This document shows positions 25,417 through 33,413 of a stretch of 64,000 nucleotides of DNA, piece by piece (positions within the stretch are counted from its first letter, which is position 1; each line of letters starts with the position of its first letter). This stretch comes from Oscillospiraceae bacterium (GTDB taxonomy: Bacteria; Bacillota; Clostridia; Oscillospirales; Ruminococcaceae). The position numbers and the translations under genes are program-made. Under the pieces are notes generated by a model. It searched no databases. It was given only the letters and a program-made list of their open reading frames with translations, and had not been told where the DNA came from. The stretch spans positions 1-64,000 of the forward strand of contig SFJO01000012.1 in the NCBI GenBank assembly GCA_004555865.1, read 5' to 3'.

Positions 25417-25444
25417 ACCGCACAGTTCCTGCGAACCGTGCGGT
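25417..25444 (-). other. Intercistronic hairpin after the binding-protein gene
   Basis: 12-nt arms with one mismatch (25417-25428 and 25433-25444) and no T-run. In ABC operons such hairpins typically stabilise the upstream part of the mRNA, so that binding protein is made in excess over permease; that role is inferred here. Confidence 0.5.
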
Positions 25445-25475
25445 GCTGCCCCGTTTTTATGTTTCGTTTTCGAGA

Positions 25476-26288
25476 TTAGTCGGCCAGAGTCAGGTCGTAC
25501 TTGGCAGCCAGGGCTTCCAGCGTGCCGTCGGTCTTCAGCTCATCAAACGCGGCGTTCACGGCCTCGGCTGCATCGCTGCCCTTGCGGAAGGCCACGCCGT
25601 ACTCCTCGGCGTTCAGCTCGTCCACGATCTTCAGGTTGGCGTAGTCGGTGCCCTCACCGATCATGGCGTTGGCCAAGGTCAGGTCCAGAATCGCAGCGTC
25701 CGCGGTGCCGGCAGCAACCTCCATCAGGCAGTCGGTCTGCACGCTCTTGGAGACGTAATCGGCCTGAGACAGGTTCTCGTCGTCCTGAATGGCGCTCTCA
25801 CCGGCGGAACCGGCCTCGGCCAGGACGGTTTTGCCCACCAGGTCCGCGGTAGAAGCGTACTCAGTGCCGTCCTTCACCACGACCACCTGGGCATTCTTGG
25901 CGTAAGCCTTGGTGCAGGCAGCGTTGGCCATGATCTCATCGGTCAGGGTCATGCCGTTCCAGATGCAGTCGATGCTCTTGGCATCCAGCTCCACGATCTT
26001 GGTATCCCAGTTGATCTCCACGAACTCCGGCTCCACGCCCAGCTTCTCGCACACGGCGGTGGCCAGCTCGGTGTCAAAACCGGTGAAGTTGCCCTCGTCG
26101 TCGGTGTAGTTCATGGGGGCGTACACGGTGTAGCCGATGACCATCTTGCCGTTGCCCTTGATGTAATCCAGGTCGCTGTCTGCGGCAGCCTCAGAAGAAG
26201 CGGCGGAGGAGCTGGCGGAAGAACCGCAGCCAGCCAGCAGGCTGACGGACATGCCCAGCGCGGCGAGCAATGCAATCGTCTTTTTCAT
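25476..26288 (-). CDS. Polar amino-acid ABC transporter, substrate-binding lipoprotein
   Basis: 270 residues. Lipoprotein signal with lipobox LLAGC, a Ser/Ala linker, then a type II solute-binding fold (MVIGYTVYAPMNYTDDEGNFTGFDTELATAV is typical of the SBP_bac_3 family; CIWNGMTLTDE follows). It is anchored outside the membrane and delivers ligand to the permease. It is the first gene of the operon and has a promoter at 26391-26419. Confidence 0.94.
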   Translation of the reverse strand: MKKTIALLAALGMSVSLLAGCGSSASSSAASSEAAADSDLDYIKGNGKMVIGYTVYAPMNYTDDEGNFTGFDTELATAVCEKLGVEPEFVEINWDTKIVELDAKSIDCIWNGMTLTDEIMANAACTKAYAKNAQVVVVKDGTEYASTADLVGKTVLAEAGSAGESAIQDDENLSQADYVSKSVQTDCLMEVAAGTADAAILDLTLANAMIGEGTDYANLKIVDELNAEEYGVAFRKGSDAAEAVNAAFDELKTDGTLEALAAKYDLTLAD

Positions 26289-26390
26289 GGAACTTCATCC
26301 TTTCTTTTCTGTGCGGCCGCGCGGGTCTCTCTGCCGCGCCCCCTCTGGCCGGGCCAATGCCCGCTGCCTTCCGCACATCATCGCTTTACT

Positions 26391-26419
26391 ATAATAGCAT
26401 GGTGATGTGATGTTGCCAA
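26391..26419 (-). promoter_or_regulatory. Promoter of the amino-acid ABC operon
   Basis: Leftward TTGGCA (26414-26419), 17-bp spacer, TATTAT (26391-26396). Confidence 0.7.
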
Positions 26420-26487
26420 GGGGTTTTGAAAAATTTTTACTGTTTTGATACTCTCTACCGCGGCTTGCTCCGCCGTCCTGCACAGAA

Positions 26488-27412
26488 TTACGGCGCGATC
26501 GCGGTACCGCCTGCCTTTTTCTGCAGGATGGCGCGCCGATGTTCCATGGAGTACAATGGTACACCTCCCGGAACGCACGGGCAAAATAGCCCATTTCCTT
26601 AAATCCGCACTGCCGCCCCACTTTGGCCACCGGCCAGTCGGTGCCCTCCAGCAGCCGGGCCGCCTGCTGCACCCGAAACGTTTTCACATACTGCATGGGG
26701 GTGGTGCCGATCACCGCATGAAAGCACCGCAGGCATTCGCTGGCGCTCAGCCCGGCACTGTGGGCAATCTGCGATGCTGTCAGTGCCTCGGCAAAATGCT
26801 CCTGCACAAATTTCAGCATGGTCTTCATACGCCGGCCGTCCCGGCCGGTGTGGTCCGGCGGGCACTCAGGCCGGGCAATGCGCTTTTCCGCCAAAAGGAA
26901 CACGGCTTGGTTCAACTCCTGCCGCACCGTGAACTCAAAGCCGTTTTCCGCCTGCCTCAGCGCTTCCAGCGTATGCTCCAGCGCTTCCAGCACCCGCTTT
27001 TGCCAGGGCACCGAGGGCCGAAGCAGCAACGAGCCGCAGTCTGCGTCCCCGGTCAGCGGCTGAATCCATTTTTCAAAGAACACACTGTCCGGTGCGCCGC
27101 CCACAAGCCGCGGATGGAACACCACCGAGCAGAGCATGGGCGGCGTCTCTTTGGCGCTGCGGGCCGCGTGCAGCACGCCGCTGTTCACAAACAAGCCCTC
27201 GCCCGCTTGCAGCACATAGCTCTTTTTCCGGCCCGAACCACGGCTTCGCCCTCGGTTATCAGAATCAGCTCCATCTCCTCGTGCCAATGCCAGGGCACCG
27301 GCCCCATGTTCAGCACATCGCAGTACCCTTCTGCCTGAAAGCCCTGCCCGCCGTGGGAGGCAAGCTCCCGCCCCTGGGCATTCACGGCCACAAAATGCGG
27401 TTCCAGCTGCAA
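26488..27412 (-). pseudogene. AraC-family regulator broken by two frameshifts
   Basis: The N-terminal cupin part (from TTG 27412, ribosome site GGGAGG) reads well to EGEAVVRAGK, and then the frame is lost within the A5 run at 27223-27227. One extra A would give GKKSYVLQAGEGLFVNSG and restore the frame. The frame continues through two HTH motifs (TASQIAHSAGLSASECLRCF and VAKVGRQCGFKEMGYFARAF). Near 26540 the family ending is again out of frame; one added base would give CTPMEHRRAILQKK and a stop at 26488, for a total of about 308 residues, a normal length. Both lesions look like single-base losses. Either the gene is inactive or the sequence has errors in short runs. Confidence 0.75.
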
Positions 27413-27515
27413 CGCTGCTTCCTCCCGTCAATCTACCCGCCGCGCACGCGCCGGCGTTCGCTTTATTTGTGCTATCAGCTTTTCTTCACGTTTCCGCCGC
27501 GCCGCCGGACGCAGA

Positions 27516-27549
27516 AATGCCGCAGGCTGCCCGTTCAGCCTGCGGCATT
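27516..27549. terminator. Hairpin between the esterase-like gene and the AraC remnant
   Basis: 14-bp perfect stem (27516-27529 with 27536-27549), six-base loop. The T-run is weak on both strands, so termination would be modest. Confidence 0.6.
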
Positions 27550-27570
27550 CCGTTTCCCTGTGCCTTGGTT

Positions 27571-28308
27571 TCAATCAGCTTTCTGATCTTTGTCCTTCGT
27601 TTCCAGGGCCTTTTCCAGAAAATAGCCCCACTGGCGCTGCCACCAGGCCCAGTCCGGGGTCACATCGGCGCCCCACTCATCCACCCAGACCGGCAGCTTT
27701 TTCGCTTCCAGGGCCTCTCCCATCCGGCGGGTCTCTTCCAGGGCCTGCTCGTCACCGGGGCCACGGCCCACACACAGCATCACCTGTTCCTGCTTGCGCA
27801 GGCCCTCCAGTGTTTTCTCCGGCAGGTGGGGCAGATACGCCAGCGGGCTGTTCCGGTAAATCAGGTCCTCCGGACCCTGGCCGTAGACGTTCGCCGTCTC
27901 GTATCGCCCGGAAAGGCCGATGACCCCGCTGCACACCTCCGGCCGTCTCAGATGCAGGTTTACGGCCTGGCAGGCCCCCTGGCCGCAGCCGACCGCCAGC
28001 ACCGGCGCTTCGCCGCCGTTCTGTACACACAGCCGGGGCAGCAGCTCCTCCGTCAAATAGCAGAACCACCGCTCCTGAGCCTGCGGGGTGATCCCCACCC
28101 CATTCAGGGCATCGGCGCAGAACAGCTGAAGCTGCCCCGCCTCGATCCACCGGGCAGCGGCGTCCACCATACCGCAGTCCTCAAATTCATAAAAGCGGTG
28201 ACCCTGGGCAGGCAGCACCAGGCAGGGCCGCCCGGCATAGCCATACACCTTAAATTCCATTTCCCGCTTCATATAGCGGCTGTATTCCTTAAAATACTGG
28301 GTCTGCAT
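27571..28308 (-). CDS. Esterase-family alpha/beta-hydrolase fold protein lacking the catalytic Ser and His
   Basis: 245 residues, ATG after AGGGGGA. Overall it matches the clostridial putative-esterase family (YFKEYSRYMKREMEFKVYG, then PEVCSGVIGLSGRY, RNSPLAYLPHLPE and WVDEWGADV). The nucleophile elbow, normally GCSMGA, reads GCGQGA: the serine is glycine. The catalytic His region, normally HDWYWW, reads PDWAWW: the histidine is proline. With both lost it should not hydrolyse esters and may be a binding or regulatory pseudoenzyme. No frame damage or stop is seen, which argues for a retained non-catalytic role. It follows the DUF4250 gene by 42 bp. Confidence 0.8.
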   Translation of the reverse strand: MQTQYFKEYSRYMKREMEFKVYGYAGRPCLVLPAQGHRFYEFEDCGMVDAAARWIEAGQLQLFCADALNGVGITPQAQERWFCYLTEELLPRLCVQNGGEAPVLAVGCGQGACQAVNLHLRRPEVCSGVIGLSGRYETANVYGQGPEDLIYRNSPLAYLPHLPEKTLEGLRKQEQVMLCVGRGPGDEQALEETRRMGEALEAKKLPVWVDEWGADVTPDWAWWQRQWGYFLEKALETKDKDQKAD

Positions 28309-28350
28309 GGGCGTTCCCCCTTTTCTTAATTCCGGCTGCGCGGCCGGTGG

Positions 28351-28527
28351 TCAGGCAAACCGGTTCTGTTCGCGGTTGTACTCATAGCCGATGGCGGCCA
28401 GTGTTTCCTTCAGCGCGGCCTCGCTCAGGTCCAGGTCCTCACACAGGGCGGTCAGGCTTTCGTAATGGTCCCGCAATTGCGTGTTGATGTAGCTGAGCAG
28501 CATCACCGGGTCGCTGGGGCAGGTCAT
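28351..28527 (-). CDS. DUF4250 family protein
   Basis: 58 residues from the ATG at 28527 (GGAGGG six bases upstream; the longer in-frame start lies in the rpmB terminator). The core DPVMLLSYINTQLRDHYESL, LCEDLDL and IGYEYNREQNRF are the conserved features of this small uncharacterised Firmicutes family. Function unknown. It lies downstream of rpmB but past its terminator. Confidence 0.85.
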   Translation of the reverse strand: MTCPSDPVMLLSYINTQLRDHYESLTALCEDLDLSEAALKETLAAIGYEYNREQNRFA

Positions 28528-28545
28528 AAAAATCCCTCCGTGTAC

Positions 28546-28576
28546 AACAAAAGCCGGCCACAAGGAGTGACCGGCC
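28546..28576 (-). terminator. Terminator of rpmB
   Basis: Stem gccggccac (28553-28561) with gtgaccggc (28567-28575), one mismatch, followed leftward by TTTTGTT. Confidence 0.85.
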
Positions 28577-28591
28577 GTTTTGCACTGTTGA

Positions 28592-28780
28592 TCAGATCGC
28601 GCGGGTAACCTTACCCGAACGCAGGCAACGGGTGCAGGCGTAGATATACTTCGGAGAACCCTCCACGACTGCCTTCACGCGCTTCACATTGGGCTTCCAG
28701 GTACGGTTGCTCCGACGATGGGAGTGGGAAACCTTGATACCAAAGGTAACGCCCTTACCACAACAATCACACTTTGCCAT
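28592..28780 (-). CDS. rpmB: 50S ribosomal protein L28
   Basis: 62 residues, the normal length, starting MAKCDCCGKGVTFG with the SHSHRRSNRTWKPN core. It keeps the zinc-binding Cys pairs (CDCC and CTRCL), so it is the zinc form. A structural protein of the large ribosomal subunit, with its own promoter and terminator. Confidence 0.97.
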   Translation of the reverse strand: MAKCDCCGKGVTFGIKVSHSHRRSNRTWKPNVKRVKAVVEGSPKYIYACTRCLRSGKVTRAI

Positions 28781-28816
28781 TCTGCTGCACCTCCTCCATA
28801 ATTAAATCGCTAGATT

Positions 28817-28845
28817 AGTTTAACAAATCTCGGGAGAAAATGCAA
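28817..28845 (-). promoter_or_regulatory. Probable promoter of rpmB
   Basis: Leftward TTGCAT (28840-28845), 17-bp spacer, TAAACT (28817-28822). Confidence 0.5.
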
Positions 28846-28882
28846 GTCTTTTTTTCATTTTTTCTGTAAAATGCGTTTTTGC

Positions 28883-28911
28883 TTGTGCTTTATCGCCCGG
28901 GTCGGTATAAT
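28883..28911 (+). promoter_or_regulatory. Possible promoter of the M50-scpAB operon
   Basis: TTGTGC (28883-28888), 17-bp spacer, TATAAT (28906-28911). A second TATAAT near 28928 may be an alternative. Confidence 0.5.
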
Positions 28912-29047
28912 AAATTCAACATTCTCTTATAATGGGTGGGTGTACCCGCCGGGGGCAGTCTGCCCGCCGCTTTTATTTATTTTACCTTATAAAATTCAAA
29001 TTGGCAAGGCATGGGGTTTTCCTGCCTGCCCGAAAGGAACTGCCTTC

Positions 29048-29731
29048 ATGAGCAATTTACGGGTGCGGATGTTCGTTTACATCGTCCGCTTTGTGTGTAT
29101 GATGATCAGTGTGCCCCTGCACGAATCGGCCCACGCGCTGGCCGCCTCCCGCCTGGGGGACGATACCGCCCGCCGTCAGGGCCGCCTGAGCCTGAACCCG
29201 CTGGCACACTTCAGCCCCCTGGGTGCGGTGTGCTTTCTCCTTCTGGGGGTCGGCTGGGCCACCCCCGTGCCGGTGGACGCCCGCAACTTCCGCCGGGTAT
29301 CGCCCCGGGCCGGCATGGCCCTGACGGCCGCCGCCGGGCCGATCACCAACCTGCTGCTGGCCTTTTTGGCCGTGGTGGGCTACAAACTTCTGTACTACAT
29401 CGGCCCGGTGAACACCCTAACCAACCTGCTGCTCTATGTTATGAACGCCCTGGCTGTGATGAATCTGGCCCTGGCGGCACTGAACCTGCTGCCGGTTCCC
29501 CCGTTGGACGGCAGCCGCCTGCTTGGCCTTGCTTTGCCCCGCCGGGTACAGTATTTCATCGCTCAGCATGAACAGCAGATTTTCTTTGTGGCCATTGCGC
29601 TGCTGTTTCTCGGCCTGCTGGACGGCCCCATGGCCTGGATTCAGAGTCAGCTGTGGCGCTTTCTGGGCTGGTCCACCAGCTTTGTGGAGATTCTTCTCGG
29701 GTTGGGCCGTGCGGCCGGTACCGCAGTGTAA
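29048..29731 (+). CDS. Site-2 protease family (M50) membrane metalloprotease
   Basis: 227 residues, ATG after GAAAGGAA. Zinc motif HESAH lies in the first membrane segment (PLHESAHALAA). The second metal-site motif is NLLPVPPLDGSR. There are about five to six membrane segments. M50 peptidases cut within the membrane, for example anti-sigma factors. This short form without a PDZ domain is routinely found just before scpA in Clostridia; its substrate is unknown. Confidence 0.92.
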   Translation: MSNLRVRMFVYIVRFVCMMISVPLHESAHALAASRLGDDTARRQGRLSLNPLAHFSPLGAVCFLLLGVGWATPVPVDARNFRRVSPRAGMALTAAAGPITNLLLAFLAVVGYKLLYYIGPVNTLTNLLLYVMNALAVMNLALAALNLLPVPPLDGSRLLGLALPRRVQYFIAQHEQQIFFVAIALLFLGLLDGPMAWIQSQLWRFLGWSTSFVEILLGLGRAAGTAV

Positions 29732-29748
29732 CGGAGGATGTGCCGCAT

Positions 29749-30480
29749 ATGGAGACCTTAACCTTTCATCTGGAAGAGTTTGACGGCCCGCTGGACCTGC
29801 TGCTCTATCTGGTAAGCAAAAACAAGATGGACCTGCACAACATTCCCATTCTGGAGCTGATTGAGCAATACACCTCCATCATCGACGGTCTGGGCGCCCA
29901 GCGCATGGAGGCTGCCAGCGAATTCATTGAAATGGCCGCCCGTCTGGTGCAGATGAAAAGCTACCTGCTGCTGCCCCGAAGCGAAGAGGCCGAGCGCATG
30001 AAGGAGGAACTGACCGGCGAGCTGATCGAATACAGTACCTGCCGCAAAGTTGCCGCCCAGCTGGGGCAAATGGCCGCCGCCTCATTTATGGCGGTGCGCC
30101 GCCCGGCTGAGATCGAGCTGGACAGCACCTACCTGCGCAAGCACGAGCCGGGGCTGCTGCCCCAGGCCTGGTTTTCCCTGATGGGGCGCAGCGTGCGCAA
30201 GAAAAAACCGGAGCCGAAGCAGTTTGAGCCTTTGGTGACCGCGCCCTTTGTGTCGGTGGCATCCCGGGTGGTGCACCTTTTGAAGGGACTGGTGGGCGGA
30301 AAAATCCGTGCGCTGCGCCAGATGTTCCGCCCCGAGGCCGGCCGCAGTGAGACGGTGGCCACCTTTCTGGCCGTGCTGGAGCTGGTGAAGGCCGGGCGCA
30401 TTTCCATTGATGAAAACGAACAGATCACCCTGGCCCACGGCCGGGTGCGAAAGACCGACGAGGTACAGGAATGGAACTGA
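29749..30480 (+). CDS. scpA: Segregation and condensation protein A
   Basis: 243 residues starting METLTFHLEEFDGPLDLLLYLV, the kleisin N-terminal signature. The C-terminal winged helix (TFLAVLELVKAGRISIDENEQ) is intact. ScpA bridges the SMC heads and binds ScpB in chromosome condensation. Its end overlaps the scpB start by ten bases. Confidence 0.96.
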   Translation: METLTFHLEEFDGPLDLLLYLVSKNKMDLHNIPILELIEQYTSIIDGLGAQRMEAASEFIEMAARLVQMKSYLLLPRSEEAERMKEELTGELIEYSTCRKVAAQLGQMAAASFMAVRRPAEIELDSTYLRKHEPGLLPQAWFSLMGRSVRKKKPEPKQFEPLVTAPFVSVASRVVHLLKGLVGGKIRALRQMFRPEAGRSETVATFLAVLELVKAGRISIDENEQITLAHGRVRKTDEVQEWN

Positions 30481-31016
30481 AGCAATATCAGGGGGCGTTG
30501 GAGGCGATTCTGTTCGCCCACGGTGAGCCCATCGGCACCGACCGCCTGGCCCAGGCCCTGGAGCTTGAGCCGGAGGTGGTTGAGCGCCTGCTGCTGAACC
30601 TGGAAAAGCAGCTGGAAAAGGCCGACCGTGGTTTGGTGCTTCTTCGGCTGGAGGACCGCTGGCAGTTGGCCACCAAAAACGAATATTCCGCGTATGTAAA
30701 GCGTGCGCTGGACAATCGCCGCAACGCGCCCCTCTCTCAGGCGGCGCTGGAGGTGCTGTCGGTCATCGCCTACAACCAGCCGGTTTCCCGCTCGTTCATC
30801 GACCAGGTGCGCGGGGTGGACTCCTCTTCGGTGGTGGCCGGCCTGTTGGAAAAAGGGCTGGTGCAGGAGGCTGGGCGGCTGGATCTGCCCGGGCACCCGG
30901 TGAGTTTTGCCACCACCGACGTGTTCCTGCGGTGCTTCGGCCTGAACAGCCTGAACGACCTGCCCAGCCTGCACGGGGAGGACGGCCCCGGCGCAGCTTC
31001 CGATACGGAGGGTTGA
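30471..31016 (+). CDS. scpB: Segregation and condensation protein B
   Basis: 181 residues with two winged-helix domains; ALEVLSVIAYNQPVSRSFIDQVRG is the conserved core. It forms the SMC-ScpA-ScpB condensin. The tail after residue 160 is poorly conserved. Confidence 0.95.
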   Translation: MELKQYQGALEAILFAHGEPIGTDRLAQALELEPEVVERLLLNLEKQLEKADRGLVLLRLEDRWQLATKNEYSAYVKRALDNRRNAPLSQAALEVLSVIAYNQPVSRSFIDQVRGVDSSSVVAGLLEKGLVQEAGRLDLPGHPVSFATTDVFLRCFGLNSLNDLPSLHGEDGPGAASDTEG

Positions 31017-31019
31017 ACG

Positions 31020-31667
31020 ATGGGTGCGCTGCTGCTTGCCATTGGGCGGGTGCTTTTGTGGGTGCTGGCCCTTCTTCTGGCACTGGTGATCCTGCTTCTC
31101 GTGCTCCCCTTCACGGTGCAGTTTCGTGCGCAGGAGGGCGAAGCCCGGGCCTGGCTGACGTTTGGGCCGCTCCGCCTGAGCCTCTGGCCCCTGTCGCCCT
31201 GGCTGCTTCGGCTGGCGGCCCTGCTGCCGCAGGGAGCAGCGCCCAAAAGCCCCGCGCCCGCCCCCACGGAGCCAGCCGCCCCGAAGCCGAAACAGCCCGC
31301 CGCCCAACGCCTCGCGCAAGCGCTGCATCAGGCCGCCGATACGGCCGCAGCCGCCGGGCAGTTTGTGCGCCGGGCGCTCTGGTCATTGCGCATCCGCCAT
31401 GTGCGGCTGGTGCTGCCGGTGTATGCCCCCGATGCGGCCGCCTGTGCCCTCGCCTGCGGGAAGGCCCATGCCGAACTGGGGGCTGCCTTCGGCCTGCTTC
31501 AGAACTTTTTCCGCATTGAAGTGGAGGAAGTCCGGATCGAGCCGGACTTCCTCGACCAGCGCGCCGAGAAGTTTGCCCTGAGCGGGCAGATCACCGCCCG
31601 GCTGTTGCCTCTGGCCATTGCCGGACTGCGCATGGTGTTCCGCCTGGCGGACGCCAAAGCGGAATAA
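31020..31667 (+). CDS. DUF2953 domain membrane-anchored protein
   Basis: 215 residues: one strong N-terminal membrane segment (7-30), an Ala/Pro-rich linker, then a C-terminal domain including RIEVEEVRIEPDFL, typical of DUF2953. In Bacillus and Clostridia a member lies directly upstream of the GerW/YtfJ gene, as here, and a sporulation link is assumed. Function unproven. It lies three bases after scpB. Confidence 0.85.
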   Translation: MGALLLAIGRVLLWVLALLLALVILLLVLPFTVQFRAQEGEARAWLTFGPLRLSLWPLSPWLLRLAALLPQGAAPKSPAPAPTEPAAPKPKQPAAQRLAQALHQAADTAAAAGQFVRRALWSLRIRHVRLVLPVYAPDAAACALACGKAHAELGAAFGLLQNFFRIEVEEVRIEPDFLDQRAEKFALSGQITARLLPLAIAGLRMVFRLADAKAE

Positions 31668-31674
31668 CCGCCGC

Positions 31675-31704
31675 TTGCCAAACATCATGGCTTCTGCTTA
31701 TAAT
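31675..31704 (+). promoter_or_regulatory. Internal promoter upstream of gerW
   Basis: TTGCCA (31675-31680), 18-bp spacer, TATAAT (31699-31704). A short hairpin (31719-31746) follows in the leader. Confidence 0.65.
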
Positions 31705-31767
31705 AAAAGAGGAAACGCGCAAAACCGCGCATACCGCCGGTTTTGCCCAAACAGGGAGGATTAACGT

Positions 31768-32178
31768 ATGGCTGAACATCCGATCAACGGCCTGATGGGG
31801 GTCACCATGGACAAGATCCGGGAGCTGGTGAATTCCGACACCATCATCGGCGAGCCGGTCTCTCTGCCGGACGGCACCACCATTCTGCCCGTCTCGAGAG
31901 TAACCTTCGGCGTGGCCACCGGCGGCTCGGATTTTGCCGCCAAACAGAGCAAGGAGCTGTTCGGCGGCGGCAGCGGCGCCGGCGTCACCGTGGCCCCCGT
32001 GGCTTTTCTGGTGGTGAAGGACGGCAACGTCCGCACCATTCAGCTGGCCGACCCCAACAACAGCCTGGAGCGGGCCATCACCATGCTGCCCGAGCTGGTG
32101 GACAAGCTGGCCGCCCTGCTGAAGAAGGAAAAGCCCGAGGCGCAGGCCCCAGCCGAAGACGGGCCGGATGCCCCCTGA
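31768..32178 (+). CDS. gerW: GerW (YtfJ) family sporulation protein
   Basis: 136 residues beginning EHPINGLMGVTMDKIRELV, with the Gly-rich core GGSGAGVTVAPVAFLVV. In Bacillus this family is needed for spores to germinate properly. The DUF2953-gerW order is conserved. With spoVM in the same window it suggests that the organism is, or recently was, a spore former. Confidence 0.93.
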   Translation: MAEHPINGLMGVTMDKIRELVNSDTIIGEPVSLPDGTTILPVSRVTFGVATGGSDFAAKQSKELFGGGSGAGVTVAPVAFLVVKDGNVRTIQLADPNNSLERAITMLPELVDKLAALLKKEKPEAQAPAEDGPDAP

Positions 32179-32195
32179 GCAGCATTTCGGCGATC

Positions 32196-32214
32196 CGCCG
32201 GGCAAAGCCCGGCG
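32196..32214 (+). terminator. Weak terminator-like hairpin after gerW
   Basis: Perfect 8-bp GC stem (32196-32203 with 32207-32214), three-base loop, followed only by TTT. It probably attenuates rather than stops transcription into rluB. Confidence 0.35.
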
Positions 32215-32293
32215 TTTGCAATACGACCGGCTGGAAGCCGGACGACCCGGGGCTGCCGTTTTGTGCGGTCGCCCCTGAACAACAAGGAGAACT

Positions 32294-33202
32294 ATGGCAC
32301 AGGAACGCATTCAGAAGGTGCTGGCGGAACAGGGACTTTGCTCCCGCCGGGCAGCCGAACAGATCATTCGGGAGGGCCGCGTCAAGGTCAACGGCCATCC
32401 CGTCACTTTGGGTGACAAAATGGACCCCCACCAGGACATTCTCTCGGTGGACGGCCAGCGCATCTACATCCAGCGCAAGCGGGAATTCTATTACTATATG
32501 CTCAACAAGCCCCGCGGCTTTGTCACCACCACCAGCGATGAGCTGGGCCGCAAAACCGTTATGGACCTGATGGAGGGCGTGCCCGCCCGGGTGTTCCCCG
32601 TGGGCCGCCTGGACCGGGACAGCGAGGGCCTGCTGCTGCTGACCAACGACGGCGACTTCGCCAACCTGATGATGCACCCCTCCCACGGGGTGAGCAAGCT
32701 GTACCGGGTTACGGTGCGCCCCCGCGCCACCGAAGAACAGGTGGTGGCCCTGAGCCAGGGCGTGGAGCTGGACGACGGCACCCGCACCCAGCCCGCTGTG
32801 ATCAACGTGGTGACCGACGAGCCGGAGCGCACCGTGCTGGAGATGACCATCCGGGAGGGCAAGAACCGGGAGATCCGCCGTATGTGCGAGGCCGTGGGTC
32901 TGGATGTGATCCGCCTGCGCCGCAACGCCATGGGCGCCGTGAAGCTGGGCATGCTGCAGCCCGGCGAATACCGGGAACTTACCAAGTCGGAGCTGAATGC
33001 CCTGCGGGCCGCCGGCATCCGGGGCGTTTCCCGCCCGAAGCCGGAAGAGGCCGCCAAAAAGCCGGCCCGCCGCCCCGCTGAGGGAGCCAAGCGCGGCCCC
33101 CGTGCGGCAGGCAGCCGCCCCGGCGCACGCCCCACCGGCCGCCCCGGCAGCGGCAAAGGCCCGGCCCGCGGCCCCAAAAAGCCCGGCAGCCCCCGCGGCT
33201 GA
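32294..33202 (+). CDS. rluB: 23S/16S rRNA pseudouridine synthase (RluB/RsuA family)
   Basis: 302 residues, ATG after AAGGAG. An S4 RNA-binding domain (1-60) precedes the catalytic domain with GRLDRDSEGLLLLTNDG, whose Asp is the nucleophile. REGKNREIRRMCEAVG is also conserved. After residue 240 comes a long basic Pro/Ala/Gly/Arg tail (about 60 residues) beyond the enzyme core, probably disordered and RNA-binding. It is the last gene of the scpAB operon. Confidence 0.93.
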   Translation: MAQERIQKVLAEQGLCSRRAAEQIIREGRVKVNGHPVTLGDKMDPHQDILSVDGQRIYIQRKREFYYYMLNKPRGFVTTTSDELGRKTVMDLMEGVPARVFPVGRLDRDSEGLLLLTNDGDFANLMMHPSHGVSKLYRVTVRPRATEEQVVALSQGVELDDGTRTQPAVINVVTDEPERTVLEMTIREGKNREIRRMCEAVGLDVIRLRRNAMGAVKLGMLQPGEYRELTKSELNALRAAGIRGVSRPKPEEAAKKPARRPAEGAKRGPRAAGSRPGARPTGRPGSGKGPARGPKKPGSPRG

Positions 33203-33287
33203 ACCACCGTTTCTTTGGTAAATTGCGTAGGAGAAGCTCTCTAGGCTTTTTCTCCCGGAACAATTGAATAACGAGGCTTCTCTTGTG

Positions 33288-33336
33288 AAAAACCACAAAA
33301 ATATTAGGTCATTCCTTTATTTTTGTGGTTTTTTCA
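33288..33336 (+). terminator. Terminator of the scpA-rluB operon
   Basis: 16-bp perfect but AT-rich stem (33288-33303 with 33318-33333), core ACCAC/GTGGT, ending in TTTTTT. Confidence 0.75.
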
Positions 33337-33345
33337 AAAAAGGTC

Positions 33346-33374
33346 TTGTGACAAATTGTACGAAACAGTATAAT
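33346..33374 (+). promoter_or_regulatory. Promoter of the carboxyltransferase operon
   Basis: TTGTGA (33346-33351), 17-bp spacer, TATAAT (33369-33374); AGGAGGG follows before the ATG at 33414. Confidence 0.8.
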
Positions 33375-33413
33375 GAAGCTAATTCTGAAATTGTTTTTAT
33401 AGGAGGGCTGTTC

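Noticed and set aside
25417..25444. Amino-acid riboswitch between the binding-protein and permease genes
   Set aside because: Only one simple hairpin is present, with no aptamer motifs; it is placed as an intercistronic hairpin.
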